Source: Rhizobium sp. 16-449-1b (GTDB taxonomy: Bacteria > Pseudomonadota > Alphaproteobacteria > Rhizobiales > Rhizobiaceae). From it: a DNA stretch of 64,000 bases. The notes beneath the pieces are model-generated. The model saw nothing but the letters and a program-made list of their open reading frames with translations. It searched no databases and was not told the DNA's origin. A program made the translations under genes and the position numbers. The stretch is taken from contig NZ_JAGHMH010000007.1 of assembly GCF_017741935.1 (NCBI RefSeq), positions 186,001 through 250,000 on the forward strand, written 5' to 3'. Below, one piece after another: positions 1 through 8,217 of the stretch. Positions within the stretch are counted from its first letter, which is position 1. Each line of letters opens with the position of its first letter.

Positions 1-287
1 TTGCCCTCAAGCGCTTCGGCGGCATCGCGCACGCGGAAGGCGCCGACGGCGCTTGCCGCACCCTTGAGCTTGTGGGCGGCTGCGACGATCGCCTTGCCGT
101 CGCCGGAAGACATGTCGTGCAGGCAGGCGCGCGCCTGGCGCGCGAACATCTGCAGGACTTCAAGTTCAAGCGCCTTGTCGCCCATCGTCTGGTTGGCCAG
201 GTGAACAAGGTCGACCGGCCGCTGTTGCGAGGGCACCTGTCCCTTGCCATGATCTGGCGCCGCGAACGCAATACTGACTGCTGCCAT
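1..287 (-). CDS. HPt (histidine phosphotransfer) domain protein, 3' end cut by window
   Basis: The visible 95 residues hold an HPt signature: His72 in the context AHKLKGAASAVGA, the usual phospho-accepting His followed by Lys-Leu-Lys-Gly. HPt proteins relay phosphate between a histidine kinase receiver and a response regulator in the cytoplasm. Here there is only the HPt domain after a short polar leader, with no kinase or receiver visible. The ATG is preceded by a GGGAGA ribosome site. The gene diverges from gpr, and the spacer between them carries TTAA motifs resembling CtrA sites, so a cell-cycle phosphorelay role is possible but is inference. The partner proteins are unknown and the C-terminus lies outside the window. 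Confidence 0.85.
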   Translation of the reverse strand, partial: MAAVSIAFAAPDHGKGQVPSQQRPVDLVHLANQTMGDKALELEVLQMFARQARACLHDMSSGDGKAIVAAAHKLKGAASAVGAFRVRDAAEALEG

Positions 288-750
288 ATGCCAATTCTCC
301 CGTCTTAGGTCCCGCCGTTTGAATGATGTTGCGGGGGCGCAGTGCCAATCGCGTTAAATTCGGGCGCAATCAGGGCGAATTTCTCGTCATATGGTTAACG
401 CCCGTCAAACACTTCTAACACATTGGATTTCAAGGCCGCGCTGGCGTTAATTCGGGTTAATCAAGCGTTAATAACTCGGCATTTGACCGAAGGCGTTAAT
501 TGTCTAGCAGGCCCGGATGTGTCACTACGATACGACTGGGAGAGCTGGGTTGTGGAAGCCTTTGCTCGCCAAGTGGATAATGGTAATGTTTTGATACCGT
601 AAGTGTGCGAAAGCAGCTATCCACTCTGAAATGACATACTTATCCGCTCTACGAATTTTGGGCGGACAGGTTCAGAGGCAAGGTTTGTTCGGGTGACGCG
701 GAAACCCGAATGCGTAGTAAACCGGCTGAGATGTAACGAGGCGTAACGGA
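288..750. promoter_or_regulatory. Divergent spacer with a cluster of CtrA-like TTAA motifs
   Basis: This 463-base spacer separates the HPt gene and gpr. It has TTAA motifs at 354-357, 395-398, 447-450, 457-460, 468-471 and 496-499, several inside a GCGTTAAT context. The pair at 457-471 is exactly TTAA-N7-TTAA, the CtrA full-site consensus of alphaproteobacteria; the pair at 447-460 has spacing 6. CtrA is the cell-cycle master regulator, and a gene for polar growth would be a sensible target. Binding itself is inferred from the motif. No small gene is evident in the rest of the spacer. Confidence 0.6.
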
Positions 751-3700
751 ATGGCGAACAACAAGTACAACGAATCGATCGAGGACAAGGCGTTCAAGGC
801 GCTGGATGAAGCCCTGCAGATCGACTTCGAGGACGATGAAGCGCCGTCTCCAAAAGTCAGGAAGCAAGACGCCTCGGAGGCAAAAGTGTCCGAAAAGCCA
901 ACTGTCCGCAATCAGCGTAAAGACGATGCCAAGCAGCAGCGCCCCGCCGCCACACCCCGCTCCCCGGAGCAGGGATCGCGCGCGCCGGCCTTTGCCGCCA
1001 ACGACGGCAGCCGGGTCAGCCCCGCTTCGCTCTTGAAATCGCTCGACAACGGCTCCGCCCGTCCGGCGCTGCGCAACGCCACGCTCGTTTCGCTTTTGTG
1101 GATCGTCGGCGGCCTCGGCCTGATGTCGCTCCTCTATTCGCCACAGATCTGGCAGATCCGCTCGATTTCCGACCTAGTCGCCCTGCCCGGCGTGATCGCC
1201 GGTCTCGTCGGCATCATCATCCCGGTTCTCCTGTTCTACGCCTTCGCCATCATGATGGCGCGCGCCCAGGACATGCGCAACGCCGCCCGCTCGATGGCGG
1301 AAGTGGCGCTTCGCCTCTCCGAGCCGGAAACCATCGCGTCGGAACGCATCATGACGGTCGGCCAGGCCGTTCGTCGTGAAGTCTCCGCCATGAACGAAGG
1401 CATCGAGCGCACCATCGCGCGCGCCTCGGAGCTTGAGACCCTCGTTCACTCCGAAGTCAACGCGCTGGAGCGCAGCTACGCCGACAACGAACTGCGCGTG
1501 CGCGGTCTCGTCCACGAACTCGGATCCGAGCGCGAGGCGATCGTCAATCACGCCGAGCGCATCCGCACCTCGATCGTCGGCGTTCACGACCAGCTGCGCG
1601 AAGACCTGTCGCTGGCGACCGAAGAAATCGCCGTGCGCCTCGCGACCTCGGGCGAAGCCTTCGCGTCGATGATCGATACGCGCGCCGCCACGATCACCGA
1701 GAAGTCGGAATCCGCGATCCAGTCGCTCGGCACCCTGCTCGCCGCCAAGACCGATTCGCTACTGCAGACGCTGACCTCTTCCGGTTTCGCGCTCGCCAAC
1801 GAGTTCGATAACCGCCTGGATTCGCTGACCTCTAGCCTCAGCGACCACGGCAACACCATTCTCAGCCAGTTCGAGACGCGTGCGTCCACCATGGACAGCA
1901 ACGCCGAGAAGCTGAACGCTGCGCTCAACGACCGCGCCCGCCAGCTGAACGAGATCCTGATCGCGCGCACCCGCGATATAAACGAGAGCCTGACCGGCGG
2001 CGAAAGAACCATCACCAGCACGCTGGATGACGTTCTCGCCAAGCTGAACAGCACGCTCGACGAGCGCGGCACCAGCTTCCGCCACAGCCTGCAGTCCAGC
2101 GTCGATGACACGATCATGGACCTCGACCTGCGCTCCGGATTCTTCGACGAGCGCCTGCAGGCGACCGTCGCCCAGTTGTCCACCTCCTTCGACGAACGTG
2201 TCGCCGAATTCGCCAACGCCTTCGACAAGCGCGCCGGCACGCTCGACACCAAGCTGATGGAGAGCCTGAACCGCATCAACGACACGCTGACCGGCGGCTC
2301 GGACTCGCTGAACGGCATCCTGAGCTCCAGCATCGAACGCATCGGCTCGTCGCTGACCGACCAGTCCTTCGCGCTGACGACCGCGCTTTCGACCGGACGC
2401 GAAATCCTGGAAAGCACCCTCACCGACAAGGTGGACGAAGTGGCCAGCGCCATCGGCGCGCGCACCACGGAAATGACGTCAGCGCTCAGCCACGCCACCT
2501 CCGAAATCTCGCTGGCGCTCGCCTCCGGCACCTCGGAGCTCCATAACAACCTGTCGGCCCGCGCCACCGAATTCCGCGACACGCTGCTGTCGACGACGTC
2601 GGATCTGAGCTCCGCGGTTTCGGCTGGTACCGACCAGATCACCTCGGCCTTCGGCCGCGCCGATGAGCTGAACACGACGATCTCCAAGCGCGCGGAGGAT
2701 ATCACCCAGGCGCTGGATTCCGCCCATGAGCGCATCGACGACGTCATGTCGGCACGCAGCGGCGTCTTCCTGGGCGCCCTTTCCGACAGCCAGTCGCGCT
2801 TCGAAAACACCCTTGCAAGCCGCTCGGAAGCGATCATCGAAGCCGTCACCGGCAGCCATGACCGCCTCGCCGATACGCTTGACGACAAGGCCATGGCGCT
2901 CGCAATCTCGCTCAACGAAAGCCAGAGCCGCTTCGAGGAGACGCTTGGCACGCAGGTCGATGCCATCGCCGGCTCCATCGCTTCCGGCCACGACCGTCTT
3001 GCCGAAACACTCGACGACCGCGCCATGGCGCTCGCCATCTCGCTCAATGAAGGCCACAGCCGCATCGAGGACACGCTCGGCTCGCATGCCGGCGCCATCT
3101 CGCAGTCGCTGGCAGCAGGCGAACGCAAGCTTGCCGACGCCATCGCCGAACGCAGCGCCGCCTTCAACGCCTCGATGAACGAAGGCCGCAGCCTGATCGA
3201 GACGGCGCTCGACACCCGCGCGGAAGCGATCTCGCAGTCGCTCGCCGCCGGCCAGGAGAAGCTGACAAAAGCGATCGACGACCGCGCCATGGCCTTCGCC
3301 ATCTCGCTCGACGACAGCCAGGGCCGCCTCGCCGATACGCTGGCGCACCACGCTGACGGCATTGCGGCCTCGCTCTCCAGCGGTCACGACCGCATCAGCG
3401 AAGCGCTCGAAGACAAGTCCATGGGCCTCGCGATTGCGCTCAACGAAGGCCACTCGCGCCTCGAAGACACGCTCGGCCGCCATGCCGGCAACATCGCGAC
3501 CTCTCTCGCCAGCGGCCACGACCGCATCAACGAAGCCCTTGATGACAAGGCGATGGGTCTGGCGATCGCGCTCAACGAAGGCCATTCGCGCCTCGAGGAC
3601 ACGCTCGGCCACCATGCCGAGAGCATCGCGAACTCGCTCGTCAGCGGCCACGACCGCATCGAAAGCACGCTTTCGCAGAACGCCAAGTCGATCAACGACA

Positions 3701-6700
3701 CGGTTGCCGACGTCCACGACCGCCTCGCCGACACGCTCGCCGAAAAGTCCATGGCGCTCGCCATTTCGCTCGGCGACAGCCAGAGCCGCTTCGACGAGGT
3801 TCTGGATGCCCGCACCAATGCGCTGATCGATAGCGTCGCCGGAGCCGAAGCCCGCGTCGCCGGAGCCTTCACCGACAAGGCCCAGGAGATCCGCGGCGCC
3901 TACACCGAAAACCAGCAGCGGCTGGAACGGACGCTCGCCGAACACGCCTCCTCGATCTCCAGCACCATCACCGATGGCACTGATCGCATCGAGGGTGGCC
4001 TGACATCGGCCGCCGACCGCTTCGAGGCGCTGACCGGCAATGCCACGACCAAGCTGGAAGACGGCCTCGTTTCGGCGCATGCGCGCATCCGCGCAACGCT
4101 CGACGACCGCACCCAGGCGATCAACCTGACGCTCAACGAAGCGCATAACCAGATCGGCGAAACGCTCTCCGACCAGGCGACCACCATCGGCGCCTCGATT
4201 GCCGCAAGCGTCAGCATGCTCGAAATGTCGCTGGAAGATCGCGAAGCCTCGATCCGCCAGGCGATCGACAACAGTGCCCAGTCGCTCGAAGACCGCCTGC
4301 GCGACAGCACCGGCAACATCGCCGGCCGCTTCCAGAATGCTGCCGACGAAATCTCCCGCTCTACGGAGAGCTTCGCCTCGCATCTCGACCAATCAATCGA
4401 AGGCATGACCGGCCGCTTCGCCGACACCGGCTCGCGCGTCGAAGCCGGCCTCGCAGCGCTCGAAAACCGCATCCGCGACGGCGTCGGCGGTGTTGCCCAG
4501 CAGGTCGATGCCGCAGGCGAACGCCTGACCGGCACGCTGACGGATGGCATCTCCAGGCTCGGCGCTCTCAGCGACGAGACCTCGGGCCGCATCGCATCCG
4601 CCGTCGATGACAGCATTGCCAAGTTCTCCGAGACGATCGATGGCCGCACCAGCCACCTCGCCTCCGAGATCGACAGCCGAGCCGCCAGCCTGACTGATGG
4701 CATCGACGCACGCACCGCAGGCATCGGCGAAGCCATGGACCGTGGCACCGCCAAGATCGACGAACGCCTGTCCACCATGGACCGCGCGCTCAACGTCGGC
4801 CTCGACGCTGTCAACCGCACGATCGAAGGCAAGGCTGCCGGCCTCGCCGCCTCGCTGCGCAGCGCGGTTGCCGACACCACGCAGGGCATGGACGAGGAAG
4901 CCACGCGCGCCGCGGCCTCCCTCAGCCAGACCGGCCAGCAATTCGCCGAAGGCCTCGACGCCAAGAGCAGCGATTTCGCCCGCTCGATGGGTGAACGCTC
5001 CGAGCAGATCGTCGGCCGCGTCTCCGAGGCCCAGAACCGCCTCGCCGGCCAGGCCGCAGCCGTCGCCCAGACCTTCTCCGAAGCAGGCAACGCCATCATC
5101 AACAAGGTGGCCGAGGCCGAAACGCTCGTCAGCGGCCAGGTCGGCGCCATCTCCAAGGCACTGAACGACGCGCAGAACACCTTCGCCAGCCACGGCACGG
5201 ATATCCGCACGACGATCGCAAGCGCCAGCGAAGAGATCGCCTCCACCATGGCCGATGTCGACCGCGCGCTCGAAGCCCGCGGCAATGCGATCCGCAGCGG
5301 CCTGGAAGAGCGCTCGCGCGAACTCGATGGCACGCTCAACACCGTGGAGCAGGCGCTCGAAGCACGCGGAAGTTCTATCCGCGCCGCTCTCGACGACCGC
5401 ACCCGCGAGCTGAACTCCATGCTCGCCGGCCGCACGACCGAGCTGTCGCGCATTCTCGACGAGACCGCCCGCCCGATGATCGATCGCTACGCGCAGACCG
5501 GCCGCGAGGCCGCAGCACAGATCACGTCTGCCGGCGAACAGAGTGCTGCACAGATCACCGCTGCCAGCGAGCAGAGTGCCGCACAGCTCACGGCGGCGAG
5601 CGACCAGAGCGCCGAGCGCCTGCGCGCCGAAAACACCGCTTTGATCGACGCGATCAACGCCCGCACCGAGCGCGCTACCTCGGCCGTCGATGCGATCGAA
5701 AACAGCCTGCTCTCCAACGTCAACCGCCTGATCGACCGCCTGTCCGACAACAGCATGGTCATGGGCCAGATGATGAGCCGCGCGGCCGAAGAACTGAGCG
5801 CCGTAGATGGCCGCCTCGGCGACACCACCTCGCGCTTCACCGACTCGGCTTCCAAGGCGGCTGAGATGGTCGCGGCCTCGACCCGTCTTCTCGAAGGCAA
5901 GGTCGATCGCCTCTCCGACATCTCCGGCCAGACGCTTTCGCAGGTCGGCAGCATCATCGGCCGCTTCGACGAGCACTCAAAGGTTCTGACGCAGGCCTCC
6001 AGCCTGCTCGGCGCCGCGCAGTCCAACCTTGTCTCGACGCTGGAAGATCGTGAATCCGCGCTGCAGACGCTGTCGGTCGGCCTCGTCCAGCGCTCGGAAG
6101 ACATCGAAAAGACGATGCGTGCGCTTGGCAGCATGGTCGACTCGGCCTTCGATCGCGCCGAACAGCGCTCGAATCAGGTCAGCCACAACCTGCGCCAGGG
6201 CGTCCAGTCGTCCTTCGCCGATATCAGCACCACGCTCTCGGATGCCGAAAAGCGCGCCGCCGAAGCAGCCGAAGCGATGCGCAGCAGCGTCAGCAAGGCC
6301 AGCGAAGACGTCAACGCTACGCTCGACACCACGCTTGGCAATGCCGAGCGCCGCTCCGGCGAACTCGCCAACCGCGTTCGCGGCGGCCTGACGGCGTCGC
6401 TGTCGGAAGTCGAGCGCATGATGGGCGACGCAGGTCGCCTGTCGGATGGCGCAGCACAGCAGATGCGTGAATCGCTGCGCGAAGCCGTCGACGAAGCCGT
6501 CGCCCGCTTCTCCGGCGCCACCGAGGAAATCCGCCGCTCCGCCGGCGATATCCGCAAGGAACTGGACATGACGCGCAGCGAGCTGAAGCGCGGCGCATTC
6601 GACCTGCCCGAGGAAGCCAAGGAGAGCGCCGCCGCCATGCGCCGCGCCGTCTCCGAGCAGATCAAGGCACTGCAGGACATCTCGCACATCGTCGGCCGCT

Positions 6701-7479
6701 CGACGCAGCAGCTCGAGGTTTCCGAGCCAGCCGCCCGCACGCTCGCCCAGCCCCAGCAGCCGCAGCCTGCCCCGCGCCAGGCGCCGGTGCAGCCCGTGAT
6801 CCAGCAGCAGCCGCAGCCGGCTCCCGTTGCGGCCCCGGCCCCCGCGCCGCTGCCGACCCCGGCCGCCGCCGCCATTCCGCCCTCCTCGATCGAAGGCTTC
6901 GGCCTGCGCGGTTCGCTCGGCACTGCGGCAGCAACGCCCGCCACGCCGCAGCGCGCCCCTGCCGTAACACAGGCGCCTGCCTCATCGCCGGCATCCGGCG
7001 GCTGGATCAGCGACCTGCTTCGCGGCGCATCGCGCGACGAGAGTGCCGAAGAAGCAGTTGCCCGCCAGCCGGCACCCCGCGTCGAGGCACCGGCACCCCA
7101 GGCGCCGCGCGCCGGCGACAACCGCAATCCGCGCCACGTGGTGGAATCGCTGAACTCGCTCTCCGTCGATATCGCCCGCGCCATCGATCACGATGCCTCG
7201 GTCGATCTGTGGCGCCGCTACCAGCGTGGCGAACGCGACGTCTTCACGCGCCGCCTCTACACGCTGAAGGGCCAGCAGACCTTCGACGAGATCAAGCACA
7301 AGTATGACCGCGAGCCGGAATTCCGCACCGCTGTCAACCGCTACATCGCCGACTTCGAAAAGCTGCTCGCCGACGTCGCCCGTACTGACCGCGACCGGAC
7401 GATCACCCAGTCCTACCTGACCTCCGACACCGGCAAGGTCTACACCATGCTCGCCCACGCGGCAGGCCGCCTGAACTAA
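751..7479 (+). CDS. gpr: Growth Pole Ring (GPR)-like giant coiled, apolipoprotein-like membrane protein
   Basis: This 2242-residue protein has an acidic, disordered N-terminus, two membrane segments (about 111-129 and 147-168), then roughly 1800 residues of amphipathic helical repeats. A Pro/Gln/Ala-rich linker follows (about 1998-2050) and a conserved C-terminal domain (about 2124-2242). The repeats have 11/22/44-residue periodicity like apolipoproteins; seven 44-residue units lie at about 700-1010. Length, topology and repeats match Agrobacterium tumefaciens GPR, which forms a ring at the growing pole and is needed for polar growth and rod shape; such genes are often annotated kinesin-like. 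The ATG follows a weak GAGG site. Function here is inferred from the family. Internal repeats make alternative long frames open on both strands; those are shadows. Confidence 0.85.
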   Translation: MANNKYNESIEDKAFKALDEALQIDFEDDEAPSPKVRKQDASEAKVSEKPTVRNQRKDDAKQQRPAATPRSPEQGSRAPAFAANDGSRVSPASLLKSLDNGSARPALRNATLVSLLWIVGGLGLMSLLYSPQIWQIRSISDLVALPGVIAGLVGIIIPVLLFYAFAIMMARAQDMRNAARSMAEVALRLSEPETIASERIMTVGQAVRREVSAMNEGIERTIARASELETLVHSEVNALERSYADNELRVRGLVHELGSEREAIVNHAERIRTSIVGVHDQLREDLSLATEEIAVRLATSGEAFASMIDTRAATITEKSESAIQSLGTLLAAKTDSLLQTLTSSGFALANEFDNRLDSLTSSLSDHGNTILSQFETRASTMDSNAEKLNAALNDRARQLNEILIARTRDINESLTGGERTITSTLDDVLAKLNSTLDERGTSFRHSLQSSVDDTIMDLDLRSGFFDERLQATVAQLSTSFDERVAEFANAFDKRAGTLDTKLMESLNRINDTLTGGSDSLNGILSSSIERIGSSLTDQSFALTTALSTGREILESTLTDKVDEVASAIGARTTEMTSALSHATSEISLALASGTSELHNNLSARATEFRDTLLSTTSDLSSAVSAGTDQITSAFGRADELNTTISKRAEDITQALDSAHERIDDVMSARSGVFLGALSDSQSRFENTLASRSEAIIEAVTGSHDRLADTLDDKAMALAISLNESQSRFEETLGTQVDAIAGSIASGHDRLAETLDDRAMALAISLNEGHSRIEDTLGSHAGAISQSLAAGERKLADAIAERSAAFNASMNEGRSLIETALDTRAEAISQSLAAGQEKLTKAIDDRAMAFAISLDDSQGRLADTLAHHADGIAASLSSGHDRISEALEDKSMGLAIALNEGHSRLEDTLGRHAGNIATSLASGHDRINEALDDKAMGLAIALNEGHSRLEDTLGHHAESIANSLVSGHDRIESTLSQNAKSINDTVADVHDRLADTLAEKSMALAISLGDSQSRFDEVLDARTNALIDSVAGAEARVAGAFTDKAQEIRGAYTENQQRLERTLAEHASSISSTITDGTDRIEGGLTSAADRFEALTGNATTKLEDGLVSAHARIRATLDDRTQAINLTLNEAHNQIGETLSDQATTIGASIAASVSMLEMSLEDREASIRQAIDNSAQSLEDRLRDSTGNIAGRFQNAADEISRSTESFASHLDQSIEGMTGRFADTGSRVEAGLAALENRIRDGVGGVAQQVDAAGERLTGTLTDGISRLGALSDETSGRIASAVDDSIAKFSETIDGRTSHLASEIDSRAASLTDGIDARTAGIGEAMDRGTAKIDERLSTMDRALNVGLDAVNRTIEGKAAGLAASLRSAVADTTQGMDEEATRAAASLSQTGQQFAEGLDAKSSDFARSMGERSEQIVGRVSEAQNRLAGQAAAVAQTFSEAGNAIINKVAEAETLVSGQVGAISKALNDAQNTFASHGTDIRTTIASASEEIASTMADVDRALEARGNAIRSGLEERSRELDGTLNTVEQALEARGSSIRAALDDRTRELNSMLAGRTTELSRILDETARPMIDRYAQTGREAAAQITSAGEQSAAQITAASEQSAAQLTAASDQSAERLRAENTALIDAINARTERATSAVDAIENSLLSNVNRLIDRLSDNSMVMGQMMSRAAEELSAVDGRLGDTTSRFTDSASKAAEMVAASTRLLEGKVDRLSDISGQTLSQVGSIIGRFDEHSKVLTQASSLLGAAQSNLVSTLEDRESALQTLSVGLVQRSEDIEKTMRALGSMVDSAFDRAEQRSNQVSHNLRQGVQSSFADISTTLSDAEKRAAEAAEAMRSSVSKASEDVNATLDTTLGNAERRSGELANRVRGGLTASLSEVERMMGDAGRLSDGAAQQMRESLREAVDEAVARFSGATEEIRRSAGDIRKELDMTRSELKRGAFDLPEEAKESAAAMRRAVSEQIKALQDISHIVGRSTQQLEVSEPAARTLAQPQQPQPAPRQAPVQPVIQQQPQPAPVAAPAPAPLPTPAAAAIPPSSIEGFGLRGSLGTAAATPATPQRAPAVTQAPASSPASGGWISDLLRGASRDESAEEAVARQPAPRVEAPAPQAPRAGDNRNPRHVVESLNSLSVDIARAIDHDASVDLWRRYQRGERDVFTRRLYTLKGQQTFDEIKHKYDREPEFRTAVNRYIADFEKLLADVARTDRDRTITQSYLTSDTGKVYTMLAHAAGRLN
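2850..3845 (+). repeat. 132-nt tandem repeat array inside gpr
   Basis: The HDR(I/L) motif at the head of each unit recurs with a period of exactly 132 nt (44 residues): equivalent bases fall at 2854, 2986, 3118, 3250, 3382, 3514 and 3646, with a half-period step to 3712. Units starting near 3379 and 3511 are almost identical in DNA sequence; the outer units are more diverged. The period equals four 11-residue apolipoprotein-type turns. Such an array can change length by recombination or replication slippage and may collapse in short-read assemblies. Confidence 0.9.
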
Positions 7480-7498
7480 GGCGCAACGATAGACAAAC

Positions 7499-7534
7499 AA
7501 AAAGGCCGCATCGGAAACGATGCGGCCTTTTTTT
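7499..7534 (+). terminator. Rho-independent terminator of gpr
   Basis: A stem AAAGGCCGCATCG with loop GAAA and its complement is followed by a run of seven T. It begins 20 bases after the gpr stop codon. Confidence 0.9.
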
Positions 7535-7603
7535 GTTTTGTTGGTTTGGGCCGAACGCTCAATGTCCACGACCACCGCCGCACGAGACAACGGCGCCGGA
7601 AAC

Positions 7604-7915
7604 TCACTCCGCGGCGGCATTCTCCGTCAGCAAATGGCAAAGACTTGCCATTACCTCAGCCGCCTCCTTCAGCCCGGAGGCCACCACATGATCCGGCACG
7701 CCGTCATCGATCAGCGTTGCAAGTTCCGCGAGGTCGTAGACGATATGGCCGCGCCGCAACTCGTTCTGGGCGAGATCGATGCCCAGTTCGGCATGCATGC
7801 GAAGGATCGCTCTCGCGGCCGTTATGACGAGCATCCGCTTCTGCGCGCTGTCGGTCACGTCAAGGCGATCCGAGGCTTGAGCGGTCTCAAGTGATTGCAG
7901 CAAATACGGGTGCAT
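7604..7915 (-). CDS. Conserved hypothetical protein, 103 aa
   Basis: I do not recognise this family. The start is the ATG at 7915 because a strong AAGGAGG site sits 5 bases upstream; longer upstream frames lack one. The product is a small, soluble, mostly helical protein (MHPYLLQSLETAQ...), with no signal peptide, membrane segment or metal motif. A central stretch alternates Leu, Ala and acidic residues. It stands alone between the gpr terminator and gyrA, on the same strand as gyrA but separated from it by the gyrA terminator. No function can be assigned. Confidence 0.7.
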   Translation of the reverse strand: MHPYLLQSLETAQASDRLDVTDSAQKRMLVITAARAILRMHAELGIDLAQNELRRGHIVYDLAELATLIDDGVPDHVVASGLKEAAEVMASLCHLLTENAAAE

Positions 7916-8141
7916 AACGTCCTCCTTACTGGTCATCGAGCGATCGGCGGGCAGATCCTCCATCGTGCAAGCGAATCGCCATTTAGTTGCATAATGAGGG
8001 ATATTCACCAAAAACAATGCGGACTGCAACCTAGGGATTTACCAAGAAAAACAACATCTCTTTTGCCGTCCCGCAGCGCCATCGACATCCGCGCGGAAAG
8101 CTCGGTGAGAGCGGCGTAAAGGCCTCCGCAACTCAAACGAA

Positions 8142-8170
8142 AAGGGCCGAACCCATAAGGTCCGGCCCTT
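8142..8170 (-). terminator. Terminator of gyrA
   Basis: Read on the minus strand, this is a GC-rich 12-base stem (GGCCGGACC type, one mismatch) with a 5-base loop, followed by TTCGTTT. It lies about 50 bases beyond the gyrA stop. Confidence 0.75.
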
Positions 8171-8217
8171 CTCTTCAATTCATATCCACTCACCGGAAAC
8201 CCGGTGCGCGGAAACTC

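Noticed and set aside
1584..6134. Several long open frames antisense to gpr (for example 592, 637 and 527 codons).
   Set aside because: They exist because GC-rich repeats in gpr leave stop codons rare on the other strand. No start signals or family features are visible, and they all overlap the real gene.
8005..8193. 62-codon minus-strand frame in the gyrA terminator region.
   Set aside because: It runs through the gyrA terminator and lacks a ribosome site.
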